DNA of 64,000 nucleotides from Niallia taxi (GCF_004005475.1 NZ_RZTZ01000002.1:744001-808000), one strand, 5' to 3'; shown: positions 15,394 through 24,366, counted from the stretch's first letter. A program made the numbers and translations. The notes: a model not told the origin generated them from the sequence alone.

Positions 15394-16869
15394 TTAGATT
15401 GGCTGTTGATTTGTCGGATTGTCATCTTCTGAATTTCCTAATTGTAAGAAGTTACTTACAGAGCGTACATGCTCATCCAAAGCATAATTTCGGTACAAGC
15501 TGCTAGCAGATCTTACTGGATCGCCAAAGAAAAATCTTTCATACTGTGTTTGTCTCGAGCCAAAAGCACTCATCGTTAAATCCCAGCCTAAACGAAAAAT
15601 TTTATTGCGGTCAACTGCCTGTTTATTTGCACCCTGCAAATACTGAAGTAAATCCTTTCTAATCTCAGATTGAAAGGCTGCTTCTGTCGGTAATGTAACG
15701 AGTCCGCTCGCCCCAAGTAATTGAATGATTTCAACAAATCTAGGGTAATTTTTTGAAAAAATATTGCTGGAAACCTGAAGGGGAGTAATGCTGGGTACTA
15801 GGCCCCCCCAATTATCGTAACTTGCATCGTTCTCAGATTTGTCTAATAACGCTTTCATCGTTTCAAGTGTAATGATGATTTCCGCCATTTTTTCTTGTAT
15901 ATGAGTGTATTCTCTTATATCAATTGTATCAATGATTAATTCGGCAATTCCCAATAAAAATTCCGTTTTGACGATTTGCCTAATTAAAACTTGATGTAAT
16001 GCGAAATGATGGAAGGAGCTGTTGTTTAAAAATTCGTTTGCTGCATCTAAATTGTCATAATAAAATACACGGCTCCATGGAACCAATACATCGTTAAATA
16101 CAAGGATACAATCCATTTCCTCGTATCGAGAGCTTAATGGATGATCGATTTGAGATTTCCCGCCTGCAAATGACTCTCTGCCAATAAACTTAAGTCCAGG
16201 TGTATTAGAAGGAATACTGAAGGCGAATGCCTCATTTTTATCATACTTTGGTGCACCAAAAACAAGCACCTCGTCTGTTATGCCACCCTGTGTTGCCAAA
16301 AGACGCGCTCCCTTTATAACTAATCCTTCAGAGGTACGAGCGATGACTTTAGCAGAGATAGGTTCTTTTGCATCTTCTAAAAATATTTGTGACCGATTCA
16401 CCTGTGGGGTAATAAAAGTATGGGTAAAAGTCAAGTCACGCTCTCTAGCTTCTTTATAAAGGCGTACAATGTTTTCAGGGAAACAATTTTCCTTGCCTGC
16501 AAGCAGACTTGCTGATGAAGCCAAACTCATTACCGCTGTATTTAAATAATCAGGACTTCTGCCCATCATCCCGAAGCTTGCTTTTGCCCAACATTCCATC
16601 ATTTTACGGCGCTTATATAAATCTTCCTTTGTTTTTGGCTGCAAATAGGACATTCCAATATGTTCGCCTGTATCCGGGGAAGGAAATGTCATTAGCTGCT
16701 TCAAATCTAAGCTTGTCTGCAAGTCATATAGTGCAGCTTTTTCCTTTAGTATTCCTTTAAATGCTGGATGTGTTGACAGCTTTTGCGTGACTTTTCTGCC
16801 GTCCAGCCAAATTTCTGGATTCAAGTTATCCATTCTTTCCATAAAAGCTTTCCCATTAATAGCCCCCAT
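15394..16869 (-). CDS. 4-hydroxyphenylacetate 3-hydroxylase family oxygenase (HpaB-type)
   Basis: 491 residues, the size of the oxygenase component of two-component flavin monooxygenases that ortho-hydroxylate phenols with reduced FAD. Landmarks run MGAINGKAFMERM, HPAFKG, the FAD-binding stretch FTHTFITPQVNRSQ, and VLVFNDVLVPWSRVFYYDN near the active site; the C-terminal part contains GLVTLPTE. B. subtilis YoaI is the nearest model I know. No flavin reductase partner (HpaC) is adjacent, so it would depend on a reductase elsewhere. The ribosome site is GAGGGAAGG before ATG 16869. The substrate could be 4-hydroxyphenylacetate or another phenol. Confidence 0.88.
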   Translation of the reverse strand: MGAINGKAFMERMDNLNPEIWLDGRKVTQKLSTHPAFKGILKEKAALYDLQTSLDLKQLMTFPSPDTGEHIGMSYLQPKTKEDLYKRRKMMECWAKASFGMMGRSPDYLNTAVMSLASSASLLAGKENCFPENIVRLYKEARERDLTFTHTFITPQVNRSQIFLEDAKEPISAKVIARTSEGLVIKGARLLATQGGITDEVLVFGAPKYDKNEAFAFSIPSNTPGLKFIGRESFAGGKSQIDHPLSSRYEEMDCILVFNDVLVPWSRVFYYDNLDAANEFLNNSSFHHFALHQVLIRQIVKTEFLLGIAELIIDTIDIREYTHIQEKMAEIIITLETMKALLDKSENDASYDNWGGLVPSITPLQVSSNIFSKNYPRFVEIIQLLGASGLVTLPTEAAFQSEIRKDLLQYLQGANKQAVDRNKIFRLGWDLTMSAFGSRQTQYERFFFGDPVRSASSLYRNYALDEHVRSVSNFLQLGNSEDDNPTNQQPI

Positions 16870-17157
16870 AAAAATCCTTCCCTCATATGATATTTAGTTA
16901 AAGTTATTTTATTGAAAATCATTGGTTATTGTTCCACGTTTTAATGTATATAGGTATGGGTTTAAAGAAATTAGTCAGGTGTATAGGGCGAATGTTAGAT
17001 TGTTTGAAGAATTGTTGATACGATAAATATTGAGGGTCTGTTTTTTTTTACTTCTAATGGAAACTTAGGGCTGTTAATGTGCGATGTTCTTGGAGACTCA
17101 AAATTAGGCACCGTACATACTTGCAAAAAAGTTTAGAAAGTTTTTTAAGCATTTGTT
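16870..17157. other. Intergenic stretch, no gene seen
   Basis: Between the HpaB-type gene (leftward) and a mini-ORF/terminator unit. AT-rich, with no frame having a ribosome site. It must hold the promoter of the HpaB-type gene; no clear consensus pair was found. Confidence 0.4.
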
Positions 17158-17217
17158 AAAGGAGGAAATGATGTATCATTAGAAAACAGGACAGGAATTT
17201 ATTGTCCTGTTTTTTTA
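17158..17217 (+). other. Mini-ORF with ideal ribosome site, directly followed by an intrinsic terminator
   Basis: AAAGGAGG (17158-17165) is followed by ATG ATG TAT CAT TAG (17168-17182), then within four bases by the hairpin ACAGGACA / TGTCCTGT (17186-17210) and a run of seven T. It may be a leader-peptide attenuator, the 3' end of a small RNA, or the remains of a truncated gene. Confidence 0.5.
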
Positions 17218-17315
17218 TATGCAAGTACACATTATATTTGAACATAGGGAATGTCATAAACATAAAAACATGGTTATATGCTATGGAGAGGCGCATGTTA
17301 TTGGAGGTGATGCTT

Positions 17316-17498
17316 TTGGTAAGATTAAACACGCTGTATCAGGATAAAGGAAAAGGCTGGCAGTCTAAACAAATTATCTTTCAGATAGCACCATCCATTG
17401 GCGAGACAATTAAAATTGATAAAAGTTTTTACAAAATCACTAATATCATTCACCATGCAGAGGATGGCAGCTTGGAAGTAATTGCCCAAGCAGATTGA
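17316..17498 (+). CDS. Small hypothetical protein, about 60 residues
   Basis: Start chosen as TTG 17316 since GGAGG at 17303-17307 gives normal spacing; ATG 17310 would sit too close to it and ATG 17295 lies upstream of it. The chain has an SH3-like beta character (IIFQIAPSIGETIKIDKSFY, then KITNIIHHAEDGSLEVIAQ). A 10-bp inverted repeat follows. No family recognised. Confidence 0.5.
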   Translation: MVRLNTLYQDKGKGWQSKQIIFQIAPSIGETIKIDKSFYKITNIIHHAEDGSLEVIAQAD

Positions 17499-17504
17499 GC
17501 TGAC

Positions 17505-17545
17505 GATTAAGGAGATAGGGACTTATAGTCAATACCTCCTTAATC
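17505..17545 (+). terminator. Inverted repeat after the small gene, terminator-like
   Basis: Perfect GATTAAGGAG / CTCCTTAATC with a 21-base loop; no clear T-run follows. Confidence 0.45.
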
Positions 17546-17665
17546 ATCTATAATAGTGAGGGATGAACAGGGAACTTGGTAATGAGAATCGATTCTTAGG
17601 GACAAGCTCTGACTAAAATATTATTATCATTAAGTGTTCGTTTAGCTATAAGGGAGGTAATTAAT

Positions 17666-18109
17666 GTGGAAACAAAAAATAAAGAGAAACTGTTAATGGC
17701 AATATGGGTTGTCTCAACAATTGCCACGTTTGGAAGCTTGTTTTTTTCTGAAATTATGAAATTTGAGCCATGTAAACTATGCTGGCTTCAGCGAATATTT
17801 ATGTACCCATTACCGATTATTGTCGGCTTAGCCATTATAAGAAAAGATTATAATCAAATTTGGAGCTTTTTAACGTTAGCAAGCATCGGCTTTGTTATTT
17901 CTGTCTATCACAATTACATTATGCTGTTTCCGCCAGAGCTAGGCTCATGCGGCAGGGTGTCATGCACAACGGATTATTTTCATTTATTAGGCTTTATTAC
18001 TATACCGCTTATGGCTCTTATAGCATTTATTATTGTTATTGTTTTATGTATTATTGGCTTGAAAATGGACAAAAAGTCTACATTTATCGTTGGTGAAAAT
18101 CAGGAATAA
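17666..18109 (+). CDS. bdbC: Thiol-disulfide oxidoreductase BdbC (DsbB family)
   Basis: 147-residue membrane protein with four hydrophobic helices. DsbB signatures are the first redox pair C36-x-x-C39 (EPCKLCWLQR, with the conserved WxxR) and the second pair C95/C100 (GSCGRVSC) on the other external loop. It reoxidises a BdbD/DsbA-type partner using quinone, so that exported proteins, in B. subtilis including competence pseudopilin ComGC, gain disulfides. GTG start at 17666 follows GGGAGG. The partner bdbD is not nearby; an orphan copy could serve another substrate. Confidence 0.92.
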   Translation: METKNKEKLLMAIWVVSTIATFGSLFFSEIMKFEPCKLCWLQRIFMYPLPIIVGLAIIRKDYNQIWSFLTLASIGFVISVYHNYIMLFPPELGSCGRVSCTTDYFHLLGFITIPLMALIAFIIVIVLCIIGLKMDKKSTFIVGENQE

Positions 18110-18189
18110 GCATGGGACTGAGACAAAATAATTTCTGCATTCAGACATTGGGCCATGTAATTATATTATTAGTATGGAATGAAAATTAA
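18110..18189. other. Intergenic stretch after bdbC with a repeat-associated motif
   Basis: Starts with GGGACTGAGACAAAATAAT at 18115-18133, a motif often found beside Bacillaceae intergenic repeats, and runs into the repeat copy at 18190. No gene. Confidence 0.35.
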
Positions 18190-18298
18190 GTTCATTCCAT
18201 TACGCACATAGACTCGCTCTATTCGCAGAAAGGTGTGGGGCTTCCTTGTCTTCGCCTGCGGGTACTCATCTCCCACAGGCGTCGAGTCGCCTCCATTA
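18190..18298 (-). repeat. Second decayed copy of the interspersed repeat
   Basis: On the minus strand it reads AATGGAGGCGACTCGACGCC, GTGGGAG, CCCGCAGGCGAAG, AGCCCCACACC, GCGAATAGAGCGAG and AATGGAATGAAC, the same ordered landmarks as the copy at 1416-1541 in opposite orientation. An open frame across it (18246-18461) is not a gene. The rest of the gap to 18536 shows no gene. Confidence 0.55.
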
Positions 18299-18536
18299 TC
18301 AAACTGAATTATTTATGGATAACCGGCGAAATTGTTTTGTTTCAACATTGGCTTACATTCTTTTATCCCACTACCAACTTGCTTATATTTCTAAGGAAAT
18401 TCCGGAAACAATAATAACTGCCTTTATTAATATATGTTTAAACACTCCCTCAAGAAGGTAAATAACTCGTACACACTTCCTTAACAGCAAAGGAAGCTGC
18501 GAATCTATATTTACATAAAAAAGGGTGAGGAATTAA

Positions 18537-20000
18537 ATGAAGACTAGTGAGGAACCTGCTTTTGTAAAAACATCCGCAGCAAGCTCAAATGAAGGGCAGA
18601 AAAAGCAGAGGTTTTCACAAAAAACATATTTAAAATTGATTACATTTATTTCTACATTCGGTGGTCTTTTATATGGTTATGATACGGGTGTAGTAAATGG
18701 AGCACTGCCATATATGTCAAGAGAGGATCAGCTTAACTTATCTCCTTTTACGCAAGGGCTTGTTACGAGCTCCCTTCTGTTCGGGGCAGCATTCGGGGCC
18801 ATTTTTGGAGGCAGGCTGTCTGACAGGAAAGGAAGACGCAAAACAATCATAAGTGTTGCATTTATTTTTCTTATCGCAACAATCGGTTGTTCGATTGCTC
18901 CAAATATGGAGATTATGGTTTTAAGCAGATTTATTTTAGGTCTTGCAGTCGGAGCAACATCTGTAACAGTACCTGCATTTTTAGCGGAGATGGCTCCTGC
19001 AGAAAAAAGGGGAAGACTTGTTACTCAGAATGAATTAATGATTGTCACAGGACAACTGCTTGCATACATATTCAATGCCGTTTTAGCGAACTCATTTGGC
19101 GATATGGGCAATATTTGGAGATATATGCTCGTTATTGCGACTCTTCCAGCAGTTTTATTATGGCTTGGAATGCTGATTGTTCCCGAAAGTCCACGCTGGC
19201 TAGCTTCTAAAGGCAACATAAAAGGAGCTTTACAAGTACTTGAAAAGATTAGGGAACGCATGCAAGCACGAAAAGAACTAGAAGAAATTGAGAATACGAT
19301 TGTTAATGAAGGGAAAGTAAAAAAAGCAACTTTTAGAGATTTGAAGCTCCCTCATGTTCGCAGAATTATACTTATAGGAATAGGAATTGCGATGATCCAG
19401 CAGTTAACAGGAGTTAACTCTATCATGTATTATGGAACAGAAATATTGAAGGATGCAGGCTTTTCAACAGAAGCGGCCTTAATCGGTAATATTGCCAATG
19501 GAGTTATCTCTGTTGCTGCAACATTCGTTGGTATAGCCCTGCTTGACAAGGTAGGCAGAAGACCAATGCTGTTTATTGGTATGGTTGGGACAAGCACTTC
19601 ACTCCTGCTTATTGGTATTATTTCGATGACAATGGAGGGTTCTTCCGTACTTCCGTATATTATCTTGAGCTTAACTGTTTTATTCTTAGCATTTCAGCAA
19701 GGTGCTGTCTCACCAGTAACTTGGTTGATGCAGTCAGAAATTTATCCACTTCATCTTCGTGGGTTAGCAATGGGTATTTCTATTTTCTGTCTGTTTATGA
19801 TGAATTTCCTTGTAGGATTACTATTCCCTGTATTATTTGATGCATTTGGATTGGCAACTACTTTCTTCATCTTCGTTGGATTGGGATTAATAAGCTTATT
19901 TTTCATCAAACGATATGTACCTGAAACGAAAGGTCGTTCACTGGAAGAGATTGAGCAAACCTTTGCTAAATCACAGAAAAAATATGCTCAACAAGGTTAA
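18537..20000 (+). CDS. iolT: Sugar-porter MFS transporter, IolT-like (myo-inositol)
   Basis: 487-residue, 12-helix proton symporter of the sugar-porter family. After a hydrophilic head it aligns closely with B. subtilis IolT: STFGGLLYGYDTGVVNGALP, LVTSSLLFGAAFGAIFGGR, the RxGRR-type loop SDRKGRRK, AVGATSVTVPAFLAEMAP, the PESPRWL motif, the QQLTGVNSIMYYGTEIL motif of helix 7 and the C-terminal PETKG. IolT imports myo-inositol; close relatives take pentoses, so substrate is probable rather than proven. No inositol catabolic genes lie in the window. It is a single-gene unit with a terminator. Confidence 0.88.
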   Translation: MKTSEEPAFVKTSAASSNEGQKKQRFSQKTYLKLITFISTFGGLLYGYDTGVVNGALPYMSREDQLNLSPFTQGLVTSSLLFGAAFGAIFGGRLSDRKGRRKTIISVAFIFLIATIGCSIAPNMEIMVLSRFILGLAVGATSVTVPAFLAEMAPAEKRGRLVTQNELMIVTGQLLAYIFNAVLANSFGDMGNIWRYMLVIATLPAVLLWLGMLIVPESPRWLASKGNIKGALQVLEKIRERMQARKELEEIENTIVNEGKVKKATFRDLKLPHVRRIILIGIGIAMIQQLTGVNSIMYYGTEILKDAGFSTEAALIGNIANGVISVAATFVGIALLDKVGRRPMLFIGMVGTSTSLLLIGIISMTMEGSSVLPYIILSLTVLFLAFQQGAVSPVTWLMQSEIYPLHLRGLAMGISIFCLFMMNFLVGLLFPVLFDAFGLATTFFIFVGLGLISLFFIKRYVPETKGRSLEEIEQTFAKSQKKYAQQG

Positions 20001-20008
20001 TAACGATG

Positions 20009-20037
20009 AAACGTTCCTAATAAAGGAACGTTTTTTT
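20009..20037 (+). terminator. Intrinsic terminator of iolT
   Basis: AAACGTTCCT / AGGAACGTTT, 5-base loop, T-run. Confidence 0.9.
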
Positions 20038-20147
20038 ATGTTAACAGCCTGTTTTTTCTATTCATTGTCGCGAATACCTTCCTCCAATCATTTTATATAA
20101 AAGGTTTTCTGTGAAAAGAGGAGGAATTGAAAGTCAATACACCGCTG

Positions 20148-20199
20148 TTGACAAATAAAGTTCATTCGTAATAATATAAAATTAGTACCTGATACTAAT
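20148..20199 (+). promoter_or_regulatory. fabH promoter with FapR operator
   Basis: TTGACA (20148-20153) and TAATAT (20172-20177, 18-base spacing) are followed by ATTAGTACCTGATACTAAT (20181-20199), a near-consensus FapR box that would cover the transcription start. FapR represses fatty-acid synthesis genes until malonyl-CoA binds it. Confidence 0.85.
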
Positions 20200-20246
20200 A
20201 GTAGAATATAATAACTGGTTTTAAGTATAAAAAGGAGCGAACGGTA

Positions 20247-21230
20247 ATGACTTCAAAAGCAAGGATTTCAGCAATTGGAACATATGTCCCTGAAAAGAGA
20301 CTGACAAATAACGATCTTGCGAAAATGGTGGATACAAGTGATGAATGGATCATCCAAAGAACTGGCATAAAGGAAAGACGAATTGCAGGAGAAGAAGAGT
20401 TTGCTTCCACCTTGGCGATTAAGGCAATTGAAAACTTAGCTGCAAACAGCAACCAATCACTGCATGATGTTGACTTTATTATCGTTGCAACAACTACTGC
20501 TGATTATGGTTTTCCAAGTGTAGCAGCACAGATACAATCGCATTTTAAAATCGAGCAGACAGGTGCAATTGATTTAAGTGCAGCGTGTGCCGGATTCACA
20601 TATGGTTTGCATTTAGCGAATAGTATGATTACATCAGGAATGCATAAGAAAATTCTTGTTGTTGCGACAGAAACTTTGTCCAAGGTGACAGACTATACGG
20701 ACAGGACGACATGTATTCTGTTTGGTGACGGTGCTGGAGCATTTCTTGTTGAATATGATGAAGAAAATCCAAGCTTCCTCGCATCCCATATGGGCACAAA
20801 TGGAGAAGGAGGCATTCATATTTATCGAACGGCACTTTCGGAAAAGATGAACGGAGAACCTTTAAACAACAGTGGGAAAATGGTTCAAAACGGCCGTGAG
20901 GTATATAAATGGGCGACAAGAACAATTCCAGCCTCCATGGATACTTTATTGAAAAAAGCAAATATGAAAAAAGAACAGCTGGATTGGTTCGTTCCTCACA
21001 GTGCAAATTTACGGATGATTGAATCCATTTGTGATAAATCTGGTGTACCAATTGAAAATGCCTTAACAAGCATGGTTCCATATGGAAACACCTCTTCAAG
21101 CTCCATACCATTAGCAATCCAGATAGGGCTCGATGAACAAAAAATCAAAAATGGAGACCATTTACTTTTATACGGATTTGGTGGCGGACTTACACATCTC
21201 GGGTTAATTATAAAATGGAATTTAGTTTAA
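20247..21230 (+). CDS. fabH: Beta-ketoacyl-ACP synthase III (FabH, closest to B. subtilis FabHB)
   Basis: 327-residue cytosolic enzyme that condenses acetyl- or branched acyl-CoA with malonyl-ACP to start fatty-acid chains. The catalytic triad is visible: Cys114 (SAACAGF), His251 (VPHSAN) and Asn281 (GNTSSSS). N-terminal IGTYVPEKRLTNNDL and DEWIIQRTGIKERR are family hallmarks. Single-gene layout behind a FapR box, as for fabHB (yhfB) in B. subtilis; the main fabHA usually sits with fabF, so this is probably the second isoenzyme. ATG follows AAAAGGAGCG. Confidence 0.93.
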   Translation: MTSKARISAIGTYVPEKRLTNNDLAKMVDTSDEWIIQRTGIKERRIAGEEEFASTLAIKAIENLAANSNQSLHDVDFIIVATTTADYGFPSVAAQIQSHFKIEQTGAIDLSAACAGFTYGLHLANSMITSGMHKKILVVATETLSKVTDYTDRTTCILFGDGAGAFLVEYDEENPSFLASHMGTNGEGGIHIYRTALSEKMNGEPLNNSGKMVQNGREVYKWATRTIPASMDTLLKKANMKKEQLDWFVPHSANLRMIESICDKSGVPIENALTSMVPYGNTSSSSIPLAIQIGLDEQKIKNGDHLLLYGFGGGLTHLGLIIKWNLV

Positions 21231-21236
21231 AAAGCT

Positions 21237-21272
21237 ACAGGGAAGAGCAATCTGCTCTTCCCTGTTTTTTTT
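21237..21272 (+). terminator. Intrinsic terminator of fabH
   Basis: Perfect 13-bp ACAGGGAAGAGCA / TGCTCTTCCCTGT and a run of eight T. Confidence 0.95.
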
Positions 21273-21342
21273 GCTGCTTATCAAATGGTCCTGTTGTCCG
21301 ATGTACCGTTATAATGGATCACTTTTAAAAGGAGCTTGTCTG

Positions 21343-21534
21343 ATGAATGGTAAAAAAAGACTTATCCAAGCGAAATACAGGGCTAAAAAGAAGGAAATGC
21401 AGGAAAATAATAAATCGATTGCCGTTTTTTATCTTTTAGCTTTAATAGTGCTCATTTTGATGCAAAGTGATTTTGGAAGTAAGTCTATATTTCCTTTCGA
21501 TGGAAATGGCAATTATACTTATTATAGCGAGTAA
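21343..21534 (+). CDS. Small single-pass membrane protein, unknown
   Basis: 63 residues from ATG 21343, behind AAAAGGAGC. A basic head (KKRLIQAKYRAKKKEMQ) is followed by one hydrophobic helix (IAVFYLLALIVLILM, about 27-41) and a short external tail. Positive-inside charge predicts a cytosolic N-terminus. A terminator follows. No function assigned. Confidence 0.65.
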   Translation: MNGKKRLIQAKYRAKKKEMQENNKSIAVFYLLALIVLILMQSDFGSKSIFPFDGNGNYTYYSE

Positions 21535-21561
21535 TTAAAAATGAATAGAAATAGATAAGTC

Positions 21562-21592
21562 AGTCCTATACAAAGTGTACAGGGCTTTTTTT
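21562..21592 (+). terminator. Intrinsic terminator
   Basis: AGTCCTATACA / TGTACAGGGCT stem, one mismatch and one G-T pair, and a T-run. Confidence 0.8.
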
Positions 21593-21731
21593 GTCGGAAA
21601 TCCTTAAGCAATGTGCACAATTTATTAATACGCAAGAGCTGAAAAAGTGTATAAGGAAGATGTTTGAACATACCATTTCAAACCCTCTCTCATAGTATAT
21701 AAAAGTAGTTATGAAATGGAGGGAAAATAGC

Positions 21732-22571
21732 TTGGATAATCTTATTACAGTCCTAATCCCGTTTTACAATCCTGGCAAATATATTATTGATGCTATTAGC
21801 AGTATATACGCACAAAATTATTTCTCCTGGAAAATTGTTTTAGTAGATGACGGCTCGACAGATGAGAGTACAGAGTTAGCAAAAAAATATCTTGTTGATC
21901 CAAGAATAACATATGTACGACATGACGAAAACAAGGGGCAATCGGTCAGCTTGAATACGGGACTTCAGCATATTGAAACACCCTTTTTTGTTCAGCTTGA
22001 TCCAGATGACTGGCTTTATCCTGACACATTGCAAAGTTTAGCTGAAGAAGCGTTAAAGCAGCCAGAGGATGTTGCGGTAATTAGCGGCAATATTAATATT
22101 AGTTTTGAAGATGAAAATGGACAAGTTTATTTATCGCGAATAAAAAAAGGCAGGCATTATGATAATCCATATGCTTTTTTATTGGCAAATACATCTATTT
22201 GGCCGAGATGCTACAGAACCGCTGCTGTACGAGAGGTAGGAGGCTGGCCGACGGATGATCCTTATGGAGGCAGATATGTGGAAGACATTAGAATACTGCT
22301 TCTGTTGATTATGTCTTATCGTTTTTATTGGATAGATCAGCTTATGCTTTATCATCGCAGACATGAAAAAAATAACACAAATGAAAAAGATGAAACGGCT
22401 ACTTCCTTAAGATCGCTTATAGAAGAAACATTAGTCAATTGGGGAGATGTATACAAGCCTGTCTTTAAATATGAAGATGGCTACATGATTCTGCATGGTC
22501 TTGAGGTTAATAAAGACAGTCAAGATGATAATATAGCAGAAATTATTACGGAAATACCAGAGTCAGAGTAA
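21732..22571 (+). CDS. Family 2 glycosyltransferase (GT-A fold)
   Basis: 279 residues from TTG 21732, chosen because GGAGGG at 21717-21722 gives proper spacing; ATG 21711 would overlap the ribosome site. GT2 features: ITVLIPFYN at the N-terminus, nucleotide-binding VLVDDGSTDES, and the metal-binding DPDDW (DxD-type). No membrane helix, so it is a soluble or peripheral sugar transferase working with a nucleotide-sugar donor. It stands alone without other polysaccharide genes, so acceptor and product are unknown. Confidence 0.88.
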   Translation: MDNLITVLIPFYNPGKYIIDAISSIYAQNYFSWKIVLVDDGSTDESTELAKKYLVDPRITYVRHDENKGQSVSLNTGLQHIETPFFVQLDPDDWLYPDTLQSLAEEALKQPEDVAVISGNINISFEDENGQVYLSRIKKGRHYDNPYAFLLANTSIWPRCYRTAAVREVGGWPTDDPYGGRYVEDIRILLLLIMSYRFYWIDQLMLYHRRHEKNNTNEKDETATSLRSLIEETLVNWGDVYKPVFKYEDGYMILHGLEVNKDSQDDNIAEIITEIPESE

Positions 22572-22586
22572 ACGTAATAGTTAATG

Positions 22587-22621
22587 AAAAAAGGGAAGAT
22601 GTATCGCATCTTCCCTTTTTC
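22587..22621. terminator. Bidirectional intrinsic terminator
   Basis: GAAAAAAGGGAAGATG region pairing with CATCTTCCCTTTTTC, 5-base loop; ends the GT2 gene and the convergent nitroreductase gene. Confidence 0.9.
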
Positions 22622-22629
22622 AAAATAGA

Positions 22630-23217
22630 TTAAAGTGCACCTTTACCAAATGAACCTTCAAATAGTGACTCACTTAATGCACGTCTGTTGCTTGGCTTTT
22701 CGCGCTCTTGCAAATTATCAGGGAGCGCTTCTTTTTCCCCTTGATAACCTATTGCAACAACAGCGTGTAGTTCATATTGCTCTGGAATGTTTAACACTTG
22801 ACGAGCAAGCTCCTTATCAAATCCGCCCATCGCATGTGTGACCAAGCCTTTATTATGTGCTTCAAGAGCAAGGTGACTCCATGCAGTACCAGCATCAAAT
22901 GCATGCCAAGCATTGGGACCGCGTTGTGTTAATGCTTCCGAAATAATAACTGCTATTGCAGGTGCATGCTTAGCCCATGTCAGATTTCCAGGTACAATAA
23001 AGGAATGGAACTTCTCTAAATCTTCTTGCGTGCGGGCAATAATAAATCTCCAAGGCTGAATATTGGATGCAGAGGGAGCCCATCTTGCAGCTTCAAATAT
23101 ACTTAATAGCACCTCCTCAGGTATATCCTTCTCCAAAAATGAACGGGGAGACCAGCGATTGATAAATTGCTGTGAGATTTCGTAATCAGCATTGCGGAAG
23201 TCTTTCATATCAGCCAT
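22630..23217 (-). CDS. Nitroreductase-family flavoprotein (YdgI-like)
   Basis: 195 residues. FMN-binding signatures are RWSPRSFLEKDIP at the N-terminus, AARWAPSASNIQPWRFI, and the Gly-rich GLVTHAMGGFDKE helix cap. Family members are dimeric NAD(P)H-dependent FMN enzymes reducing nitro-compounds, quinones or flavins; the natural substrate is unknown. ATG 23217 follows GGAGGATTATTT. A second, distinct member lies at 52324. Confidence 0.9.
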   Translation of the reverse strand: MADMKDFRNADYEISQQFINRWSPRSFLEKDIPEEVLLSIFEAARWAPSASNIQPWRFIIARTQEDLEKFHSFIVPGNLTWAKHAPAIAVIISEALTQRGPNAWHAFDAGTAWSHLALEAHNKGLVTHAMGGFDKELARQVLNIPEQYELHAVVAIGYQGEKEALPDNLQEREKPSNRRALSESLFEGSFGKGAL

Positions 23218-23652
23218 AAATAATCCTCCTAACTAGAAATATTAGTTAAAATATACCATAAATAACCTAGGATAAAAAGTTTTGCAAACAATTGTTAGAA
23301 GATAATGATGTTTCTAAAAGATATGTTAATAAGGAAATATATGTTAATATATTGTTAATGATACAATGGAGGATAATAATGTCATATATTACTGGTTTTT
23401 GGCAACTGATGATTTTTTTATTGTGAGTCTTATTGGTGAGAGGGGTATATAAATTTATAAAGGTAAAACGGTACTGAACGGAGCAATAAATCTGCACACA
23501 GCTGCTAAAAAGGCAGCTATTTTTTATTAGGAAAAACATTTGCAAAAAAAATGGACAGTGTTTAGGTTAAGGAAAGAAATTCTCACCTGTTTCTTGTATA
23601 ATGGATAGAGAAAAACATGTAAACATTTAAATTGCTTTAATGAGGGGTTAAA
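23218..23652. other. Intergenic stretch with a mini-ORF and terminator-like hairpin
   Basis: No conventional gene. A 15-codon hydrophobic frame (MSYITGFWQLMIFLL, 23379-23426) follows TGGAGG at correct spacing and could be a tiny membrane peptide. A hairpin AGCTGC / GCAGCT with six T ends at 23526, so a short transcript may be made here. Low certainty for the peptide. Confidence 0.35.
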
Positions 23653-24270
23653 TTGAAAAAAAGAAGAAGAAAATTGAAAAAACTGCCATTCCTAATCTTA
23701 ATCGTTATTGTTTTATACGGTGGTTATTTAATTACCGCTAAATCTATTAAACAAACAGCTGAAACAAGATTAGCCAATTATTTGCCAGAGATCAAGGATG
23801 AATTGGAAAAAAATGAACTGGATGCAGATGAGTTTGCACCTGTTTTGCTTGCCATTATGGATCAGGAAAGCCATGGGAAAGGCAGTGATCCAATGCAATC
23901 ATCTGAATCTGCTGGTTTAGCGCGAAATGAAATCGGTGACCCCGCAGAAAGCATTAAACAAGGAGTGTATCATTTTTCCGAAATGTACAAATATGGTGAA
24001 GCAAATGATGTAGACCTTGAAACAATTATTCAAAGCTATAATATGGGTCCAGGCTATATCGATTTTATTGTTAATAGTGATACAAACCATAGTGAGGAAA
24101 CAGCTAAATCCTATTCTGAGCTTATGGTAGAGAAATCGCCTGATTTGTATACATGCAATAACGATAAATTAAATTTCCGCTATCCTTATTGCTATGGTGA
24201 TTATAGTTATGCAGGAAAAGTCACTGCAAAAATTGATGCGATGAATAAGCTTGTGAGACAGCATTTATAG
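23653..24270 (+). CDS. Lysozyme-like exported protein (CwlT N-domain type)
   Basis: 205 residues. Basic head (KKRRRKLKKL) and hydrophobic helix at about 11-30 act as membrane anchor or uncleaved signal; the rest is extracellular. The domain resembles the lysozyme-like/CwlT muramidase fold: the probable catalytic Glu in VLLAIMDQESHGKGSDPMQSSES, then IIQSYNMGPGYIDF. Members cut peptidoglycan glycan strands, in CwlT for conjugation, in others for wall turnover. There is no peptidase domain and no conjugation gene nearby, so a wall-maintenance role is more likely. Start is TTG 23653 with GAGGGG upstream. Confidence 0.8.
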   Translation: MKKRRRKLKKLPFLILIVIVLYGGYLITAKSIKQTAETRLANYLPEIKDELEKNELDADEFAPVLLAIMDQESHGKGSDPMQSSESAGLARNEIGDPAESIKQGVYHFSEMYKYGEANDVDLETIIQSYNMGPGYIDFIVNSDTNHSEETAKSYSELMVEKSPDLYTCNNDKLNFRYPYCYGDYSYAGKVTAKIDAMNKLVRQHL

Positions 24271-24327
24271 AATTAGGTAAATAAAAATTATACAAAAAAA
24301 GATAAACAAAAGGTTTGTCTAAAAGTT

Positions 24328-24356
24328 TTAAGACCAGTGGAAATCACTGGTCTTAA
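24328..24356. terminator. Hairpin between convergent genes
   Basis: Perfect TTAAGACCAGTG / CACTGGTCTTAA with a 5-base loop; the minus-strand side continues AAACTTTT, suited to ending the GntR gene. Confidence 0.75.
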
Positions 24357-24366
24357 GTCATTCAGG

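Noticed and set aside
18246-18461. 71-codon plus-strand frame
   Set aside because: It runs through the interspersed repeat and has no ribosome site.
23267-23545. 92-codon minus-strand frame
   Set aside because: Low-complexity AT-rich frame without a ribosome site, overlapping a plus-strand terminator.
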